Assembly: GCA_903953455.1 (NCBI GenBank)
Contig: CAJBJW010000181.1
Coordinates: 1 to 11,271 of the forward strand
Direction: 5' to 3'
Source of the DNA: an uncultured Pseudomonadota bacterium
GTDB lineage: Bacteria; Pseudomonadota; Gammaproteobacteria; Methylococcales; Methylomonadaceae
Length of the DNA stretch: 11,271 nucleotides
Shown: in pieces, positions 1 to 6,754 of the stretch
Layout: the number at the start of each line of letters is the position of its first letter
Numbering within the stretch: the first letter of the stretch is position 1
Program-made: the position numbers and the translations under genes
The notes under the pieces: generated by a model
Told to the model about the DNA's origin: nothing
The model's database searches: none
Seen by the model: the letters and a program-made list of their open reading frames with translations, nothing else

Positions 1-702
1 CCCTTCGCTTGCCAGCGCAACCACATCAATGTGCGCATGATCATAAATACGCTGCCCAATGGGAACGCTGTATCCAGTGCGTTTAATTAAAATAGCGCCC
101 GTTGGGCAAATATGCGCAGCACAATCATTCACGTCTAACGCAGAATCTTTGAGCAAACCACTTTGCGAATTCACAATCAGTCGTTTATCAATGCCACGTC
201 CGCTAATGGCAAACACGTTTTTGCCATCCACGTGTTCACTCGCCCGCACGCATAATGTGCAGAAAATACAGCGATTGTGATCAATCATCACATCCGGGTG
301 CGACGCGTCCACTTCACGATTTTCAAAAAAATGCGGGAAATGGTTATCGGTCATGTTCAAATGATATGCCACGGCTTGCAGTTGGCAATTTCCCGTTTTT
401 TCACATGACGGACAAAAATGATTCCCTTCAACAAATAGCATTTGCGTGATTTTTTCACGATCCTCATTGAGTTCTTTACTGACATTGATCACGTTTTGAC
501 CTTCTGTCGCAGGGAAAGTACACGCTGAGCAATTTCGTCCATTGACTTTCACCGTGCATAATTTACAGCTACCATGCGGCGTAAACTGTGGATGATGGCA
601 TAAATGCGCTATATACACGCCTGCAGCACTTGCGGCTTGCATAATCGTTTGCCCTTCTTCATATGGAATTGTTTTTCCGTCAATCACAAACGTTTTGGTC
701 AT
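1..702 (-). CDS. hoxU: HoxU, diaphorase small subunit of NAD-reducing hydrogenase (C-terminal end cut by window edge)
   Basis: This is the Fe-S electron-transfer subunit that links the HoxF flavin site to the HoxYH hydrogenase module in the cytoplasm. It has 234 codons from the ATG at 702 with no stop before position 1. Cupriavidus HoxU is about 234 residues, so only a few codons should be missing. Visible features are an N-terminal [2Fe-2S] ferredoxin fold with C35, C46, C49 and C61 (C58 is a nearby alternative). Next comes the complex I NuoG-like cluster segment, with H95, C97, C100 and C106 in the HoxU-typical motif EGNHFCPSCEKTGNCQLQ. A ferredoxin-like cluster follows at C145, C148, C151 and C199 (CIFCTLC and ICPTG). 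The ATG overlaps the hoxF stop in an ATGA, implying translational coupling. A NuoG-like part of a formate dehydrogenase was considered. The separate small size and the CPSCEK motif favour HoxU. Hydrogenase subunits HoxY and HoxH would be expected beyond the left edge but are not seen. Confidence 0.9.
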   Translation of the reverse strand, partial: MTKTFVIDGKTIPYEEGQTIMQAASAAGVYIAHLCHHPQFTPHGSCKLCTVKVNGRNCSACTFPATEGQNVINVSKELNEDREKITQMLFVEGNHFCPSCEKTGNCQLQAVAYHLNMTDNHFPHFFENREVDASHPDVMIDHNRCIFCTLCVRASEHVDGKNVFAISGRGIDKRLIVNSQSGLLKDSALDVNDCAAHICPTGAILIKRTGYSVPIGQRIYDHAHIDVVALASEG

Positions 703-2483
703 ACTTCATTCTCCACTTGGGCTAAATGCGCAGCGGCATCATCACGATTTGCCATGCGTCTTGCGGTTTCAAGTGATTTATCCAAATCAAATCCGGGTTC
801 ATAGCTAATCTTTTTGAGCATTGCTTGATAAATTTCAGGGTAACGCTCAAGTGTGGATAAAACAGGATTTGCCGCCGTTTGACCCAAGCCGCAATGACTG
901 TAGTTTTTAATCACTTGACACAATTCTTCAAGCGCGACAATATCGCCCGCGCTACCATGACCCTCTACAATTTTATCGACTTGTTTTTTGAGCAACGAGG
1001 TGCCAACGCGGCAAGGTGTGCAAAATCCACAACTCTCATGTGCAAAGAAATGACTGAAATTATGAACCACATCCAAAATGGAGCGCGTATGATTAAAAAT
1101 GATAAATGAGCCGCCCGTCGCTAAATCTTCAAAGGCAATTTTTCGCTCAAATTCTTCATTGGAAATAAACACGCCTGAAGGACCACCCACTTGCACACCC
1201 AGCACATCACTCGCGCCACAATCGTCTAAAATCGTTTTGACTGACGTTCCAAATGCATATTCATAAATACCGCGTGTTTTACAATCCCCGCTGATACTTA
1301 AAATTTTTGTCCCTTTCGATTTCGCGGTTCCTTTATCTGCAAACCAAGCCCCACCATGTACAGCAATATTGGCTGCTGCAACATAGGTTTCGACATTATT
1401 GACGACAGTGGGTTTTCCTAAATACCCTTGCGTAACGGGGTAAGGCGGGCGATTACGCGGAATACCTGATTTACCTTCAAGTGATTCAATTAAAGCCGAT
1501 TCTTCACCACAAATATACGCACCTGCACCTAGACAAATTTCGATATCAAAATCAAAATCTTTTTGCAAAATATGGCATCCAAGTAAATTAGACACCCGAC
1601 GCGCTTCTAAAACAGCTTCAAGTTTATCGAGCAGATGTACATATTCTCCACGCAAATAAAGAAACCCTTGCGTTGCACCCACAATCGCGGCGGCAACAGT
1701 CATCCCTTCAAATACGCTATCTGCATAAGAATTGAGTAGCACACGGTCTTTAAATGTCCCAGGCTCGCCCTCGTCTGCGTTGCAAATAATATAGCGTTGA
1801 GTCGCATTTTCTTCGCGACAAAACTTCCATTTCCACGCGGTGGTGTATCCTGCCCCACCTCGCCCGCGCAAGCCTGAAAATTCAATTTCAGCTAATGTTT
1901 CACTCAGTCCACGCATCAACGTGGAAGCAATCGCTTGCCCATGCAATGGTTTTTGATTCAGCAATAAATCAGGCTTTACAATATTGTCATCCACACGAAA
2001 CAAATCGGCGTCCCACAGTGCAAGAGGAACTTCACGATTCACATAATCGACAATTTGATCAATTCGCGGCTTTGTTAAATGCGTCAGCACATAGCCATTC
2101 ACAAGACCTGCTGGGCCTTGATCGCACATTCCTGTACATGACGTATTATTTAAACTTACTAGACCATCGGCACGCACACAGCCTATGTCGACATTTAACT
2201 TTTGCGCAAAATACGACATTAACGCCGATTTACCAAGCATCAAATCCGTAATTGAATCACTGATTAAAATGGTGTATTTACCGCTGGATTGCGTGTGAAA
2301 AAAACTGTAAAACGCCACAACATTTTGAATATGCGTGCGTGGAATATCAAGTTGCTTAGCTAAGACTTCAATGGCCTCTTCTGAAATATGAAAATAGCGT
2401 TTTTGAATCGCATGTAGCATTTTCAAAAGCCGCGTCGATTGAAAATTGTTTTCTTGCGCAAGCTGTAAAATAAAATTGTGCAT
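699..2483 (-). CDS. hoxF: HoxF, NAD(H)/FMN-binding diaphorase large subunit of NAD-reducing hydrogenase
   Basis: HoxF exchanges electrons between NAD(H) and the hydrogenase through FMN and Fe-S clusters. The 594-residue length matches Cupriavidus HoxF (about 600), in which a NuoE-like domain is fused to a NuoF-like domain, so no separate hoxE is needed. Residues about 1-155 form the NuoE-like thioredoxin-fold part. The NuoF-like part carries the FMN/NAD loop GLRGRGGAGY (204-213), CNADEGEPGTFKDR (234-247) and GAGAYICGEESALIES (319-334). The [4Fe-4S] ligands are C485, C488, C491 (ESCGFCTPC) and C531 (HCGLG). In the NuoE-like domain only the second cysteine pair (C116, C120) remains. The first pair aligns with S75 and D80, so a classical four-cysteine [2Fe-2S] site is not intact. 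The ATG at 2483 has an AGGAGA Shine-Dalgarno 9 nt upstream. The gene starts 18 nt after the upstream acyl-CoA synthetase/acetyltransferase gene and overlaps hoxU by 4 nt, consistent with one operon. Confidence 0.93.
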   Translation of the reverse strand: MHNFILQLAQENNFQSTRLLKMLHAIQKRYFHISEEAIEVLAKQLDIPRTHIQNVVAFYSFFHTQSSGKYTILISDSITDLMLGKSALMSYFAQKLNVDIGCVRADGLVSLNNTSCTGMCDQGPAGLVNGYVLTHLTKPRIDQIVDYVNREVPLALWDADLFRVDDNIVKPDLLLNQKPLHGQAIASTLMRGLSETLAEIEFSGLRGRGGAGYTTAWKWKFCREENATQRYIICNADEGEPGTFKDRVLLNSYADSVFEGMTVAAAIVGATQGFLYLRGEYVHLLDKLEAVLEARRVSNLLGCHILQKDFDFDIEICLGAGAYICGEESALIESLEGKSGIPRNRPPYPVTQGYLGKPTVVNNVETYVAAANIAVHGGAWFADKGTAKSKGTKILSISGDCKTRGIYEYAFGTSVKTILDDCGASDVLGVQVGGPSGVFISNEEFERKIAFEDLATGGSFIIFNHTRSILDVVHNFSHFFAHESCGFCTPCRVGTSLLKKQVDKIVEGHGSAGDIVALEELCQVIKNYSHCGLGQTAANPVLSTLERYPEIYQAMLKKISYEPGFDLDKSLETARRMANRDDAAAHLAQVENEV

Positions 2484-2501
2484 AAAATAAATTCTCCTAA
2501 T

Positions 2502-5183
2502 TTATTGGCGCAAATCTTTAATTGCCCGCACGAGTTCATCATTTCCAGCAATCGTTTCAATACTAAATCCCAACTTATGAAGCATCGCGAGTGCGGGTTC
2601 ATTTGAACTGAGCACTTCTGCTTCAAAAAAGAGCATTCCCTTTTCTTTTGCCGATTGCATCAATGTGCGCATTAATTTTGAACCAATCCCTAAATGCTGG
2701 CAATCATCGGCGACAACAAGCGAAAACTCGACCGAATGCCCATCGGGATTCACTCTGTAGCGTCCAACGCCCAGTTCATTGGGTAATGTTGGATCATCAC
2801 TCACCGCAACAAAGGCCATTTCACGGTCATAATCAATTTGAGTGAAGCGTACTAGCATTTCAGGGGTTAATTCTTGCAAAGCGCGGTGGTAGCGGAAATA
2901 TTTGGTTTGCTCAGACAAGCGACTCACAAAATCCGTTTCCATTTTAGCGTCTTCTGGGCGAATGGGACGCACGGTGATATTAATTCCGCTTGGCGTTGAA
3001 TAATGCTGTGTTAATTCATGCGGATACGGATGAATAGCCATGTGCGCATAGCGGCTTAATTGATGACTGCTTTGCGCTTTAATTCGTGCATCGACCGCAA
3101 TCGCGCCATGTGCATCAACAATTAACGGGTTAATATCGAGCTCTAAAATTTCAGGCAATTCACTGACCATGTCTGAAATATTGAGCAGTACATCCACTAA
3201 TGCTTTTTTATTGGCTGGTGGCAAATCACGGAATGCGTTTAAATATTTTGCCGCTTTGGTTTTGGCAATCATTTGCTCAACCATATATTCATTAAGCGGA
3301 GGCAATGCAACGGCATTATCCTTGAGAATTTCAACCATTGTGCCACCTAGACCAAAACTAATCGCAGGGCCAAATACAGGGTCGCGCACCACGCCAATCA
3401 TCAACTCACGTCCACTGGCTGATTTAAACATCGTTTCAACGGTCATGCCTACTTCGTGAATATCGGGATAGTTGCGTTTGATGGCCTGTTCCATTTCAGT
3501 GAAATGACGAGCAATATCCTGCACACTGTTGATATTCAAGCGCACACCACCAATATCAGATTTATGGCTAAACTCGGGCATATTGATTTTGAGTACAACG
3601 GGAAAACCTAATGTTTCACCTGCAATCATGGCATCTTTTGCGCTAGAGACTTTAACCGTTTGATTCACGGGAATATGAAACGCGGCTAAAATCGCTTTCG
3701 CTTCTTGCGCAGTGAGGACATCTCGCCCTTCAGCAAGCACACGCTCAATAATCAAACGTGCACCGGTGACATCGGGCATCACTTTTTCATCAGAGGGCGA
3801 GGGAATCTGCTTGAGCAATATTTGATTTTGCGCATAATTAGCTAAAAAGCCAAACGCATCGACCGCCACTTCAGGCGTTGAAAAATGCGCGACATTGCTA
3901 TTGGCAAATAACTCACGCCCCTCTTGCACGCGTGCCCCACCCGTCCATGCGGCAAGCACGGGTTTTTTACTGTGTTTAGCGCCTTCAATAATACATTTCG
4001 CCACTTGCGTGGGATCCGTCATCGCTTGTGGCGTTAAAATAACCAGTACACCGTCAATATTATCGTCTTTTAAACAGATTTCGAGAGATTGCTGATAACG
4101 CTCTGACGTCGCATCCCCTAAAATATCCACGGGATTCGCATGTGACCAATGCACCGGCAACACGGCATTAAGTGCCGCTAAACTAGCGTCACTGAGCTCT
4201 GCCATTTTAATGCCGACATCTTCAGCGCGATCGGTACTCATAACCCCCGGTCCACCTGCATTCGTAATAATGGCAAGGCAGTCTTCATTGACCACATAAT
4301 TATTGGCAAGCACTCGCGCTGCTGAAAAGAGTTCTGTAATACTATACGCCCGCACCACGCCGGCACGAGCAATGGCGGCATCAAACACATTATCACCGCC
4401 AACCATCGCACCGGTGTGGGACATCGCCGCTTTAACGCCCGCTTCATGCCGACCGGATTTAATAAGAATAACCGGTTTCAAACGCGCCGCTGCTTTGAGT
4501 CCACTTAAAAAACGCCGTGCATCACGAATACCTTCAACGTACATCAAAATCCCCGTTGTTTTGGTATCGGTGGCGAGATAATCCAGCACTTCACCAAAAT
4601 CAATATCCGCCGCGCCACCCATCGACACAACCGTTGAGAAACCAATATCTTGCGATTTCGCCCAATCTAAAATAGCTGTACACACCGCGCCAGATTGTGA
4701 AAGGAGTGCTAAATTGCCATCCTTCACCACCCCATCGCCAAATGTTGCATTCAAAAAGCCACTTGGACGCACCACACCTAAACAATTTGGACCAATAATG
4801 CGAATGCTGTAGCGATGCGCAATATCAAGCACTTCTTGCTGGAGTTTCTTTCCTTCTTCGCCAAGCTCACCAAATCCTGCTGTAATGATAATGACGCAAT
4901 GCACACCCTTTTCACCACATTGACGCATGATATCCGGCACAGTAGGCGCGGGCGTTGATATAACCACTAAATCCAGCTCTTCAGGAACTGCATGCAGGTC
5001 TGGGTAGGCTTTGAGTCCTAAAATTTGCTCACGCTTATTGTTAACAGGATAAAGCCCGCCCTGAAACTGCGCTTCTTGCATATTGAGCAAAATACGATAC
5101 CCCACACTTTCTGGTCGCTCGGACGCACCCACAATCGCCACTGATTTTGGAGTGAAAAAATGATTTAAATAATGTGGTCCCAT
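2502..5183 (-). CDS. Fused NDP-forming acyl-CoA synthetase / GNAT acetyltransferase (Pat/YfiQ-type)
   Basis: The 893-residue protein has the architecture of Pat/YfiQ lysine acetyltransferases (E. coli YfiQ is 886 residues). Numbered from ATG 5183, it has a CoA-binding Rossmann domain (about 6-130, SVAIVGASERPESVGY), succinyl-CoA-ligase-like domains (about 150-445), an ATP-grasp domain (about 475-705) and a C-terminal GNAT domain (about 734-875, with the acetyl-CoA loop QHLGIG at 829-834). Family members acetylate acetyl-CoA synthetase and other proteins on lysine. Unlike E. coli YfiQ, it keeps the phosphohistidine motif SHTGAM (H256) and the ATP-grasp motif HKSDIGGV (H540) of active ADP-forming acetyl-CoA synthetases, so acyl-CoA synthesis is also possible. 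A TTG at 5189 would extend it by two residues but lies 1 nt from the GGAG Shine-Dalgarno. The ATG at 5183 has 7-nt spacing and is preferred. It is the first gene of the apparent operon with hoxF and hoxU. The substrate is unknown. Confidence 0.88.
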   Translation of the reverse strand: MGPHYLNHFFTPKSVAIVGASERPESVGYRILLNMQEAQFQGGLYPVNNKREQILGLKAYPDLHAVPEELDLVVISTPAPTVPDIMRQCGEKGVHCVIIITAGFGELGEEGKKLQQEVLDIAHRYSIRIIGPNCLGVVRPSGFLNATFGDGVVKDGNLALLSQSGAVCTAILDWAKSQDIGFSTVVSMGGAADIDFGEVLDYLATDTKTTGILMYVEGIRDARRFLSGLKAAARLKPVILIKSGRHEAGVKAAMSHTGAMVGGDNVFDAAIARAGVVRAYSITELFSAARVLANNYVVNEDCLAIITNAGGPGVMSTDRAEDVGIKMAELSDASLAALNAVLPVHWSHANPVDILGDATSERYQQSLEICLKDDNIDGVLVILTPQAMTDPTQVAKCIIEGAKHSKKPVLAAWTGGARVQEGRELFANSNVAHFSTPEVAVDAFGFLANYAQNQILLKQIPSPSDEKVMPDVTGARLIIERVLAEGRDVLTAQEAKAILAAFHIPVNQTVKVSSAKDAMIAGETLGFPVVLKINMPEFSHKSDIGGVRLNINSVQDIARHFTEMEQAIKRNYPDIHEVGMTVETMFKSASGRELMIGVVRDPVFGPAISFGLGGTMVEILKDNAVALPPLNEYMVEQMIAKTKAAKYLNAFRDLPPANKKALVDVLLNISDMVSELPEILELDINPLIVDAHGAIAVDARIKAQSSHQLSRYAHMAIHPYPHELTQHYSTPSGINITVRPIRPEDAKMETDFVSRLSEQTKYFRYHRALQELTPEMLVRFTQIDYDREMAFVAVSDDPTLPNELGVGRYRVNPDGHSVEFSLVVADDCQHLGIGSKLMRTLMQSAKEKGMLFFEAEVLSSNEPALAMLHKLGFSIETIAGNDELVRAIKDLRQ

Positions 5184-5429
5184 AAACAAACTCCAGAAAT
5201 AGTAAGAAGGTTAACGACAGCATAGCAGTGTTTTATTTCAGTTTCATTTTAGGCGCAATCTAACGAAAATACCATTGTGACAAATTAAGTAGAAAATAAA
5301 AAATTTAACAATGCACCGTTTTGAAAAATGATTTTGTTTTGCATAGATGTTTGCGTGAAACGATGGGGCAATGCTAGACTTGAAAATTACTATTCACTTC
5401 ATTATTGAATTATTGCGCCGAGTATTTAT
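5184..5429. promoter_or_regulatory. Divergent intergenic region between the acyltransferase-hox operon and the membrane-protein gene
   Basis: This 246-nt AT-rich gap separates two divergently transcribed units and must hold both promoters unless they start further away. On the minus strand, one candidate is TTGTCA (5278-5283) with TAGATT (5257-5262), but the 15-nt spacer is short. A second is TTGCGC followed after 17 nt by TAAAAC. On the plus strand, see the candidate at 5351-5380. I saw no clear FNR half-sites (TTGAT-N4-ATCAA) and no sigma-54 GG-N10-GC element with proper spacing, although hydrogenase operons often use such control. No RNA gene or convincing small ORF was found here. Confidence 0.4.
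5351..5380 (+). promoter_or_regulatory. Candidate extended -10 promoter for the membrane-protein gene
   Basis: A TTGCGT -35-like hexamer (5351-5356) is followed after 18 nt by TAGACT (5375-5380), preceded by a TGC extended -10 element (5372-5374). This would give a leader of about 40 nt before the ATG at 5430. An alternative is TTGAAA (5380-5385) with a weak -10 at 5403-5408. The assignment rests only on consensus matching. Confidence 0.3.
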
Positions 5430-6179
5430 ATGTTTCGTTATTTCCCCCCTCAACACAACCTTCATCCGCACAGTAAACGAGATTATTGGATTGCGGCTTT
5501 TACGTTTTTCTGTGTTGCCATATGCTTAATTACAGATGCCGATGCAACGATTGAAAAACAAAATGCATTAGGCGTGAGTGGTTGGGTATTTTTAACTGGT
5601 TGGCTACTAGGCGAAAACAAAGAAATTCGAGTACAAGTGTTAATTGCCGTCCTCTTTGCAACCATTGGTGAACATTTCGCCTCGCCTTTTATGGGCGGAT
5701 ATACTTACCGTTTCCATAACGTTCCCGCTTACGTGCCTGCTGGTCACGGCATGGTCTATTTAACGGCTGTTGCACTGGGGCGCTCTGGTTTATTTGTGCG
5801 CTATGCACGTCAAATTGCGTTATTTGTGGTGGTCGTTTGTGGCGCGTGGTCGCTTTGGGGAATTACTTTTGCGATGCAAGGGGATTTTGTGGGGGCGTTG
5901 CTCTTTGTTGTCTTTTTATTTTATTTATTCAAAGGACGCTCACCGCTGGTGTATTTAGCGGCATTTTTTATCACAACATGGTTAGAATTAATTGGTACTG
6001 CCGTGGGAACATGGCATTGGGCTGAAATTGATCCCGTTCTAGGTTTACCACAAGGCAATCCTCCCAGTGGCGTCGCGGCATGGTATTGCTTAGTGGACGC
6101 CGTAGCAATGGGCGGCTCAGCACCTGTCATCAATACGGTCGCTCGTGCACGTCATTTTTTATTGCAGAAATTGGCTTGA
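5430..6179 (+). CDS. Conserved-looking polytopic membrane protein of unknown function
   Basis: I cannot assign this 249-residue protein to a named family. It has about seven or eight hydrophobic segments, roughly at 20-38, 46-61, 68-84, 104-118, 128-149, 153-167, 172-190 and 214-230, so it should be an integral inner-membrane protein. Two polar, motif-like stretches stand out. The first, around residues 81-111, has E81-H82, Y91, Y93, R94 and NVPAYVPAGHG (97-107). The second, around 186-216, has E186, GTWHW (193-197) and PQGNPPSG (207-214). Histidines, glutamate, arginine and tyrosines next to membrane spans suggest an enzyme or a metal or lipid site rather than a simple structural protein, but that is inference. 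The ATG at 5430 has only a weak GAG-type ribosome-binding site 7 nt upstream. It stands alone on the plus strand, divergent from the hox operon, and is followed 22 nt later by a strong hairpin. Confidence 0.8.
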   Translation: MFRYFPPQHNLHPHSKRDYWIAAFTFFCVAICLITDADATIEKQNALGVSGWVFLTGWLLGENKEIRVQVLIAVLFATIGEHFASPFMGGYTYRFHNVPAYVPAGHGMVYLTAVALGRSGLFVRYARQIALFVVVVCGAWSLWGITFAMQGDFVGALLFVVFLFYLFKGRSPLVYLAAFFITTWLELIGTAVGTWHWAEIDPVLGLPQGNPPSGVAAWYCLVDAVAMGGSAPVINTVARARHFLLQKLA

Positions 6180-6201
6180 TTTCATAAATATCAATCAAAC
6201 A

Positions 6202-6237
6202 ATTCTGCCTAGGTTTTTCAAGTAGTCTAGGCAGAAT
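6202..6237. terminator. Perfect 11-bp hairpin after the membrane-protein gene, likely terminator
   Basis: The arms ATTCTGCCTAG (6202-6212) and CTAGGCAGAAT (6227-6237) pair perfectly around a 14-nt loop, starting 22 nt after the stop codon of the membrane-protein gene. No clean U-tract follows on the plus strand (GGTCAATTTATT) or on the minus strand (TGTTTGATTGATATT), so intrinsic termination would be inefficient. It may instead protect the transcript 3' end or be a dispersed palindromic element. Confidence 0.5.
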
Positions 6238-6255
6238 GGTCAATTTATTACAGCA

Positions 6256-6372
6256 TTACACTGGATAATTAAAATACGTCATATCAGAGTTGACTGCCAG
6301 CTTTCCAGTTAAAGTCATAATCACAGTTGACGCAAATCCATCTATTCTGTCAAATACACTTTTCAAATACAT
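6256..6372 (-). other. Doubtful 38-codon ORF downstream of the minus-strand terminator
   Basis: An open frame starts at ATG 6372, inside the T-tract of the hairpin at 6376-6406, and ends at TAA 6256-6258. It encodes a 38-residue peptide beginning MYLKSVFDRIDGF and ending MTYFNYPV. The only Shine-Dalgarno-like sequence is GGGA in the 3' arm of the terminator stem, 5 nt from the ATG, so it would be reachable only when the hairpin is open or after read-through. I do not recognise the peptide. It may be chance or a gene remnant. Confidence 0.15.
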
Positions 6373-6375
6373 AAA

Positions 6376-6406
6376 AATCCCATTATTCTTCTAAAATAAT
6401 GGGATT
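6376..6406 (-). terminator. Rho-independent terminator on the minus strand
   Basis: A perfect 12-bp stem joins AATCCCATTATT (6376-6387) and AATAATGGGATT (6395-6406) around a 7-nt loop. Read on the minus strand it is followed directly by a run of T (TTTTTATG), the form of an intrinsic terminator. The plus-strand side is followed by GGAGAGGG, so it acts mainly for leftward transcription. It lies 43 nt past the stop of the 35-codon ORF, the only candidate gene it could serve. Confidence 0.7.
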
Positions 6407-6449
6407 GGAGAGGGTGAATACCATCAAAAAAACAACATTAGATAAAAAT

Positions 6450-6557
6450 TTACTTAGATTTCAACTTAACTGGGTCTAAAAAAACAACTGAAGCTAACAA
6501 CATGACCATCAAGACAAACACTTCATCCGAAACTGAATTAATAACGTTAACAATCAT
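6450..6557 (-). CDS. Candidate small membrane protein, 35 residues, unknown function
   Basis: ATG at 6557 opens a 35-codon frame ending in TAA. A GGGAG Shine-Dalgarno (6564-6568) lies 6 nt upstream. An in-frame ATG at 6563 is too close to that site to be the start. The peptide begins MIVNVINSVSDEVF. It has one hydrophobic span (about residues 13-27: VFVLMVMLLASVVFL) and a lysine-rich tail (DPVKLKSK), giving the profile of a single-pass small membrane protein with a positively charged C-terminus. A promoter-like sequence lies upstream at 6609-6637 and an intrinsic terminator downstream at 6376-6406, so it forms a compact monocistronic unit divergent from the tautomerase gene. I do not recognise it as a known small protein such as KdpF or CydX. 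A noncoding small RNA from the same promoter and terminator is the main alternative. Confidence 0.45.
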   Translation of the reverse strand: MIVNVINSVSDEVFVLMVMLLASVVFLDPVKLKSK

Positions 6558-6608
6558 AATCATCTCCCAAAAGCGTCGAAAAAAATAAACACCACCAACT
6601 TGACTCAC

Positions 6609-6637
6609 ACTATATACCTGTCATTATTTATGAACAA
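6609..6637 (-). promoter_or_regulatory. Candidate promoter for the 35-codon small ORF
   Basis: On the minus strand, TTGTTC (6632-6637) is followed after exactly 17 nt by TATAGT (6609-6614), a good -10 match with a weaker -35. Initiation would be near 6602, about 45 nt before the small-ORF ATG. It sits back to back with the candidate promoter of the tautomerase gene. Confidence 0.35.
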
Positions 6638-6649
6638 TATGCCAATTTA

Positions 6650-6679
6650 TTGTTTAATAATTTCCCAATTAGCTATAAA
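6650..6679 (+). promoter_or_regulatory. Candidate promoter for the MIF/tautomerase gene
   Basis: TTGTTT (6650-6655), an 18-nt spacer and TATAAA (6674-6679) form a sigma-70-like promoter with a leader of about 70 nt before ATG 6755. Its -35 lies 12 bp from that of the divergent small-ORF promoter, so one regulator could affect both. No clear operator palindrome was seen. Confidence 0.35.
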
Positions 6680-6754
6680 TCTAAACACGTTTTTAAGTTA
6701 ATATAGGAAAATAACCTGTATTGAACTGCAACCGATTATTTGGAGAAGTCCACC

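Noticed and set aside
1895..2251. 118-codon plus-strand open frame antisense to hoxF
   Set aside because: It lies wholly inside hoxF, has no family similarity and no ribosome-binding site; it is a by-product of coding constraint on the other strand.
1..2483. Formate dehydrogenase diaphorase subunits (FdsG/FdsB-like) or complex I subunits NuoE/F/G
   Set aside because: The NuoE-NuoF fusion of 594 residues and a separate small 234-residue NuoG-like subunit with the CPSCEK motif match HoxF/HoxU. The catalytic subunit lies outside the window, so the final proof is missing.
5184..5429. FNR, CRP or sigma-54 sites in the hox promoter region
   Set aside because: Partial half-sites such as TTGTGACAAAT occur, but no second half with correct spacing and no GG-N10-GC element was found.
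6399..6479. 26-codon plus-strand frame beginning in the hairpin arm (MGLERVNTIKK...)
   Set aside because: Its ATG lies within the terminator stem, no ribosome-binding site precedes it, and the peptide has no recognisable features.
6502..6588. 28-codon plus-strand ORF (MTIKTNTSS...) antisense to the 35-codon small ORF
   Set aside because: It has no convincing Shine-Dalgarno, and promoter and terminator signals in the gap favour the minus strand. It is kept only as an alternative if the minus-strand ORF proves false.
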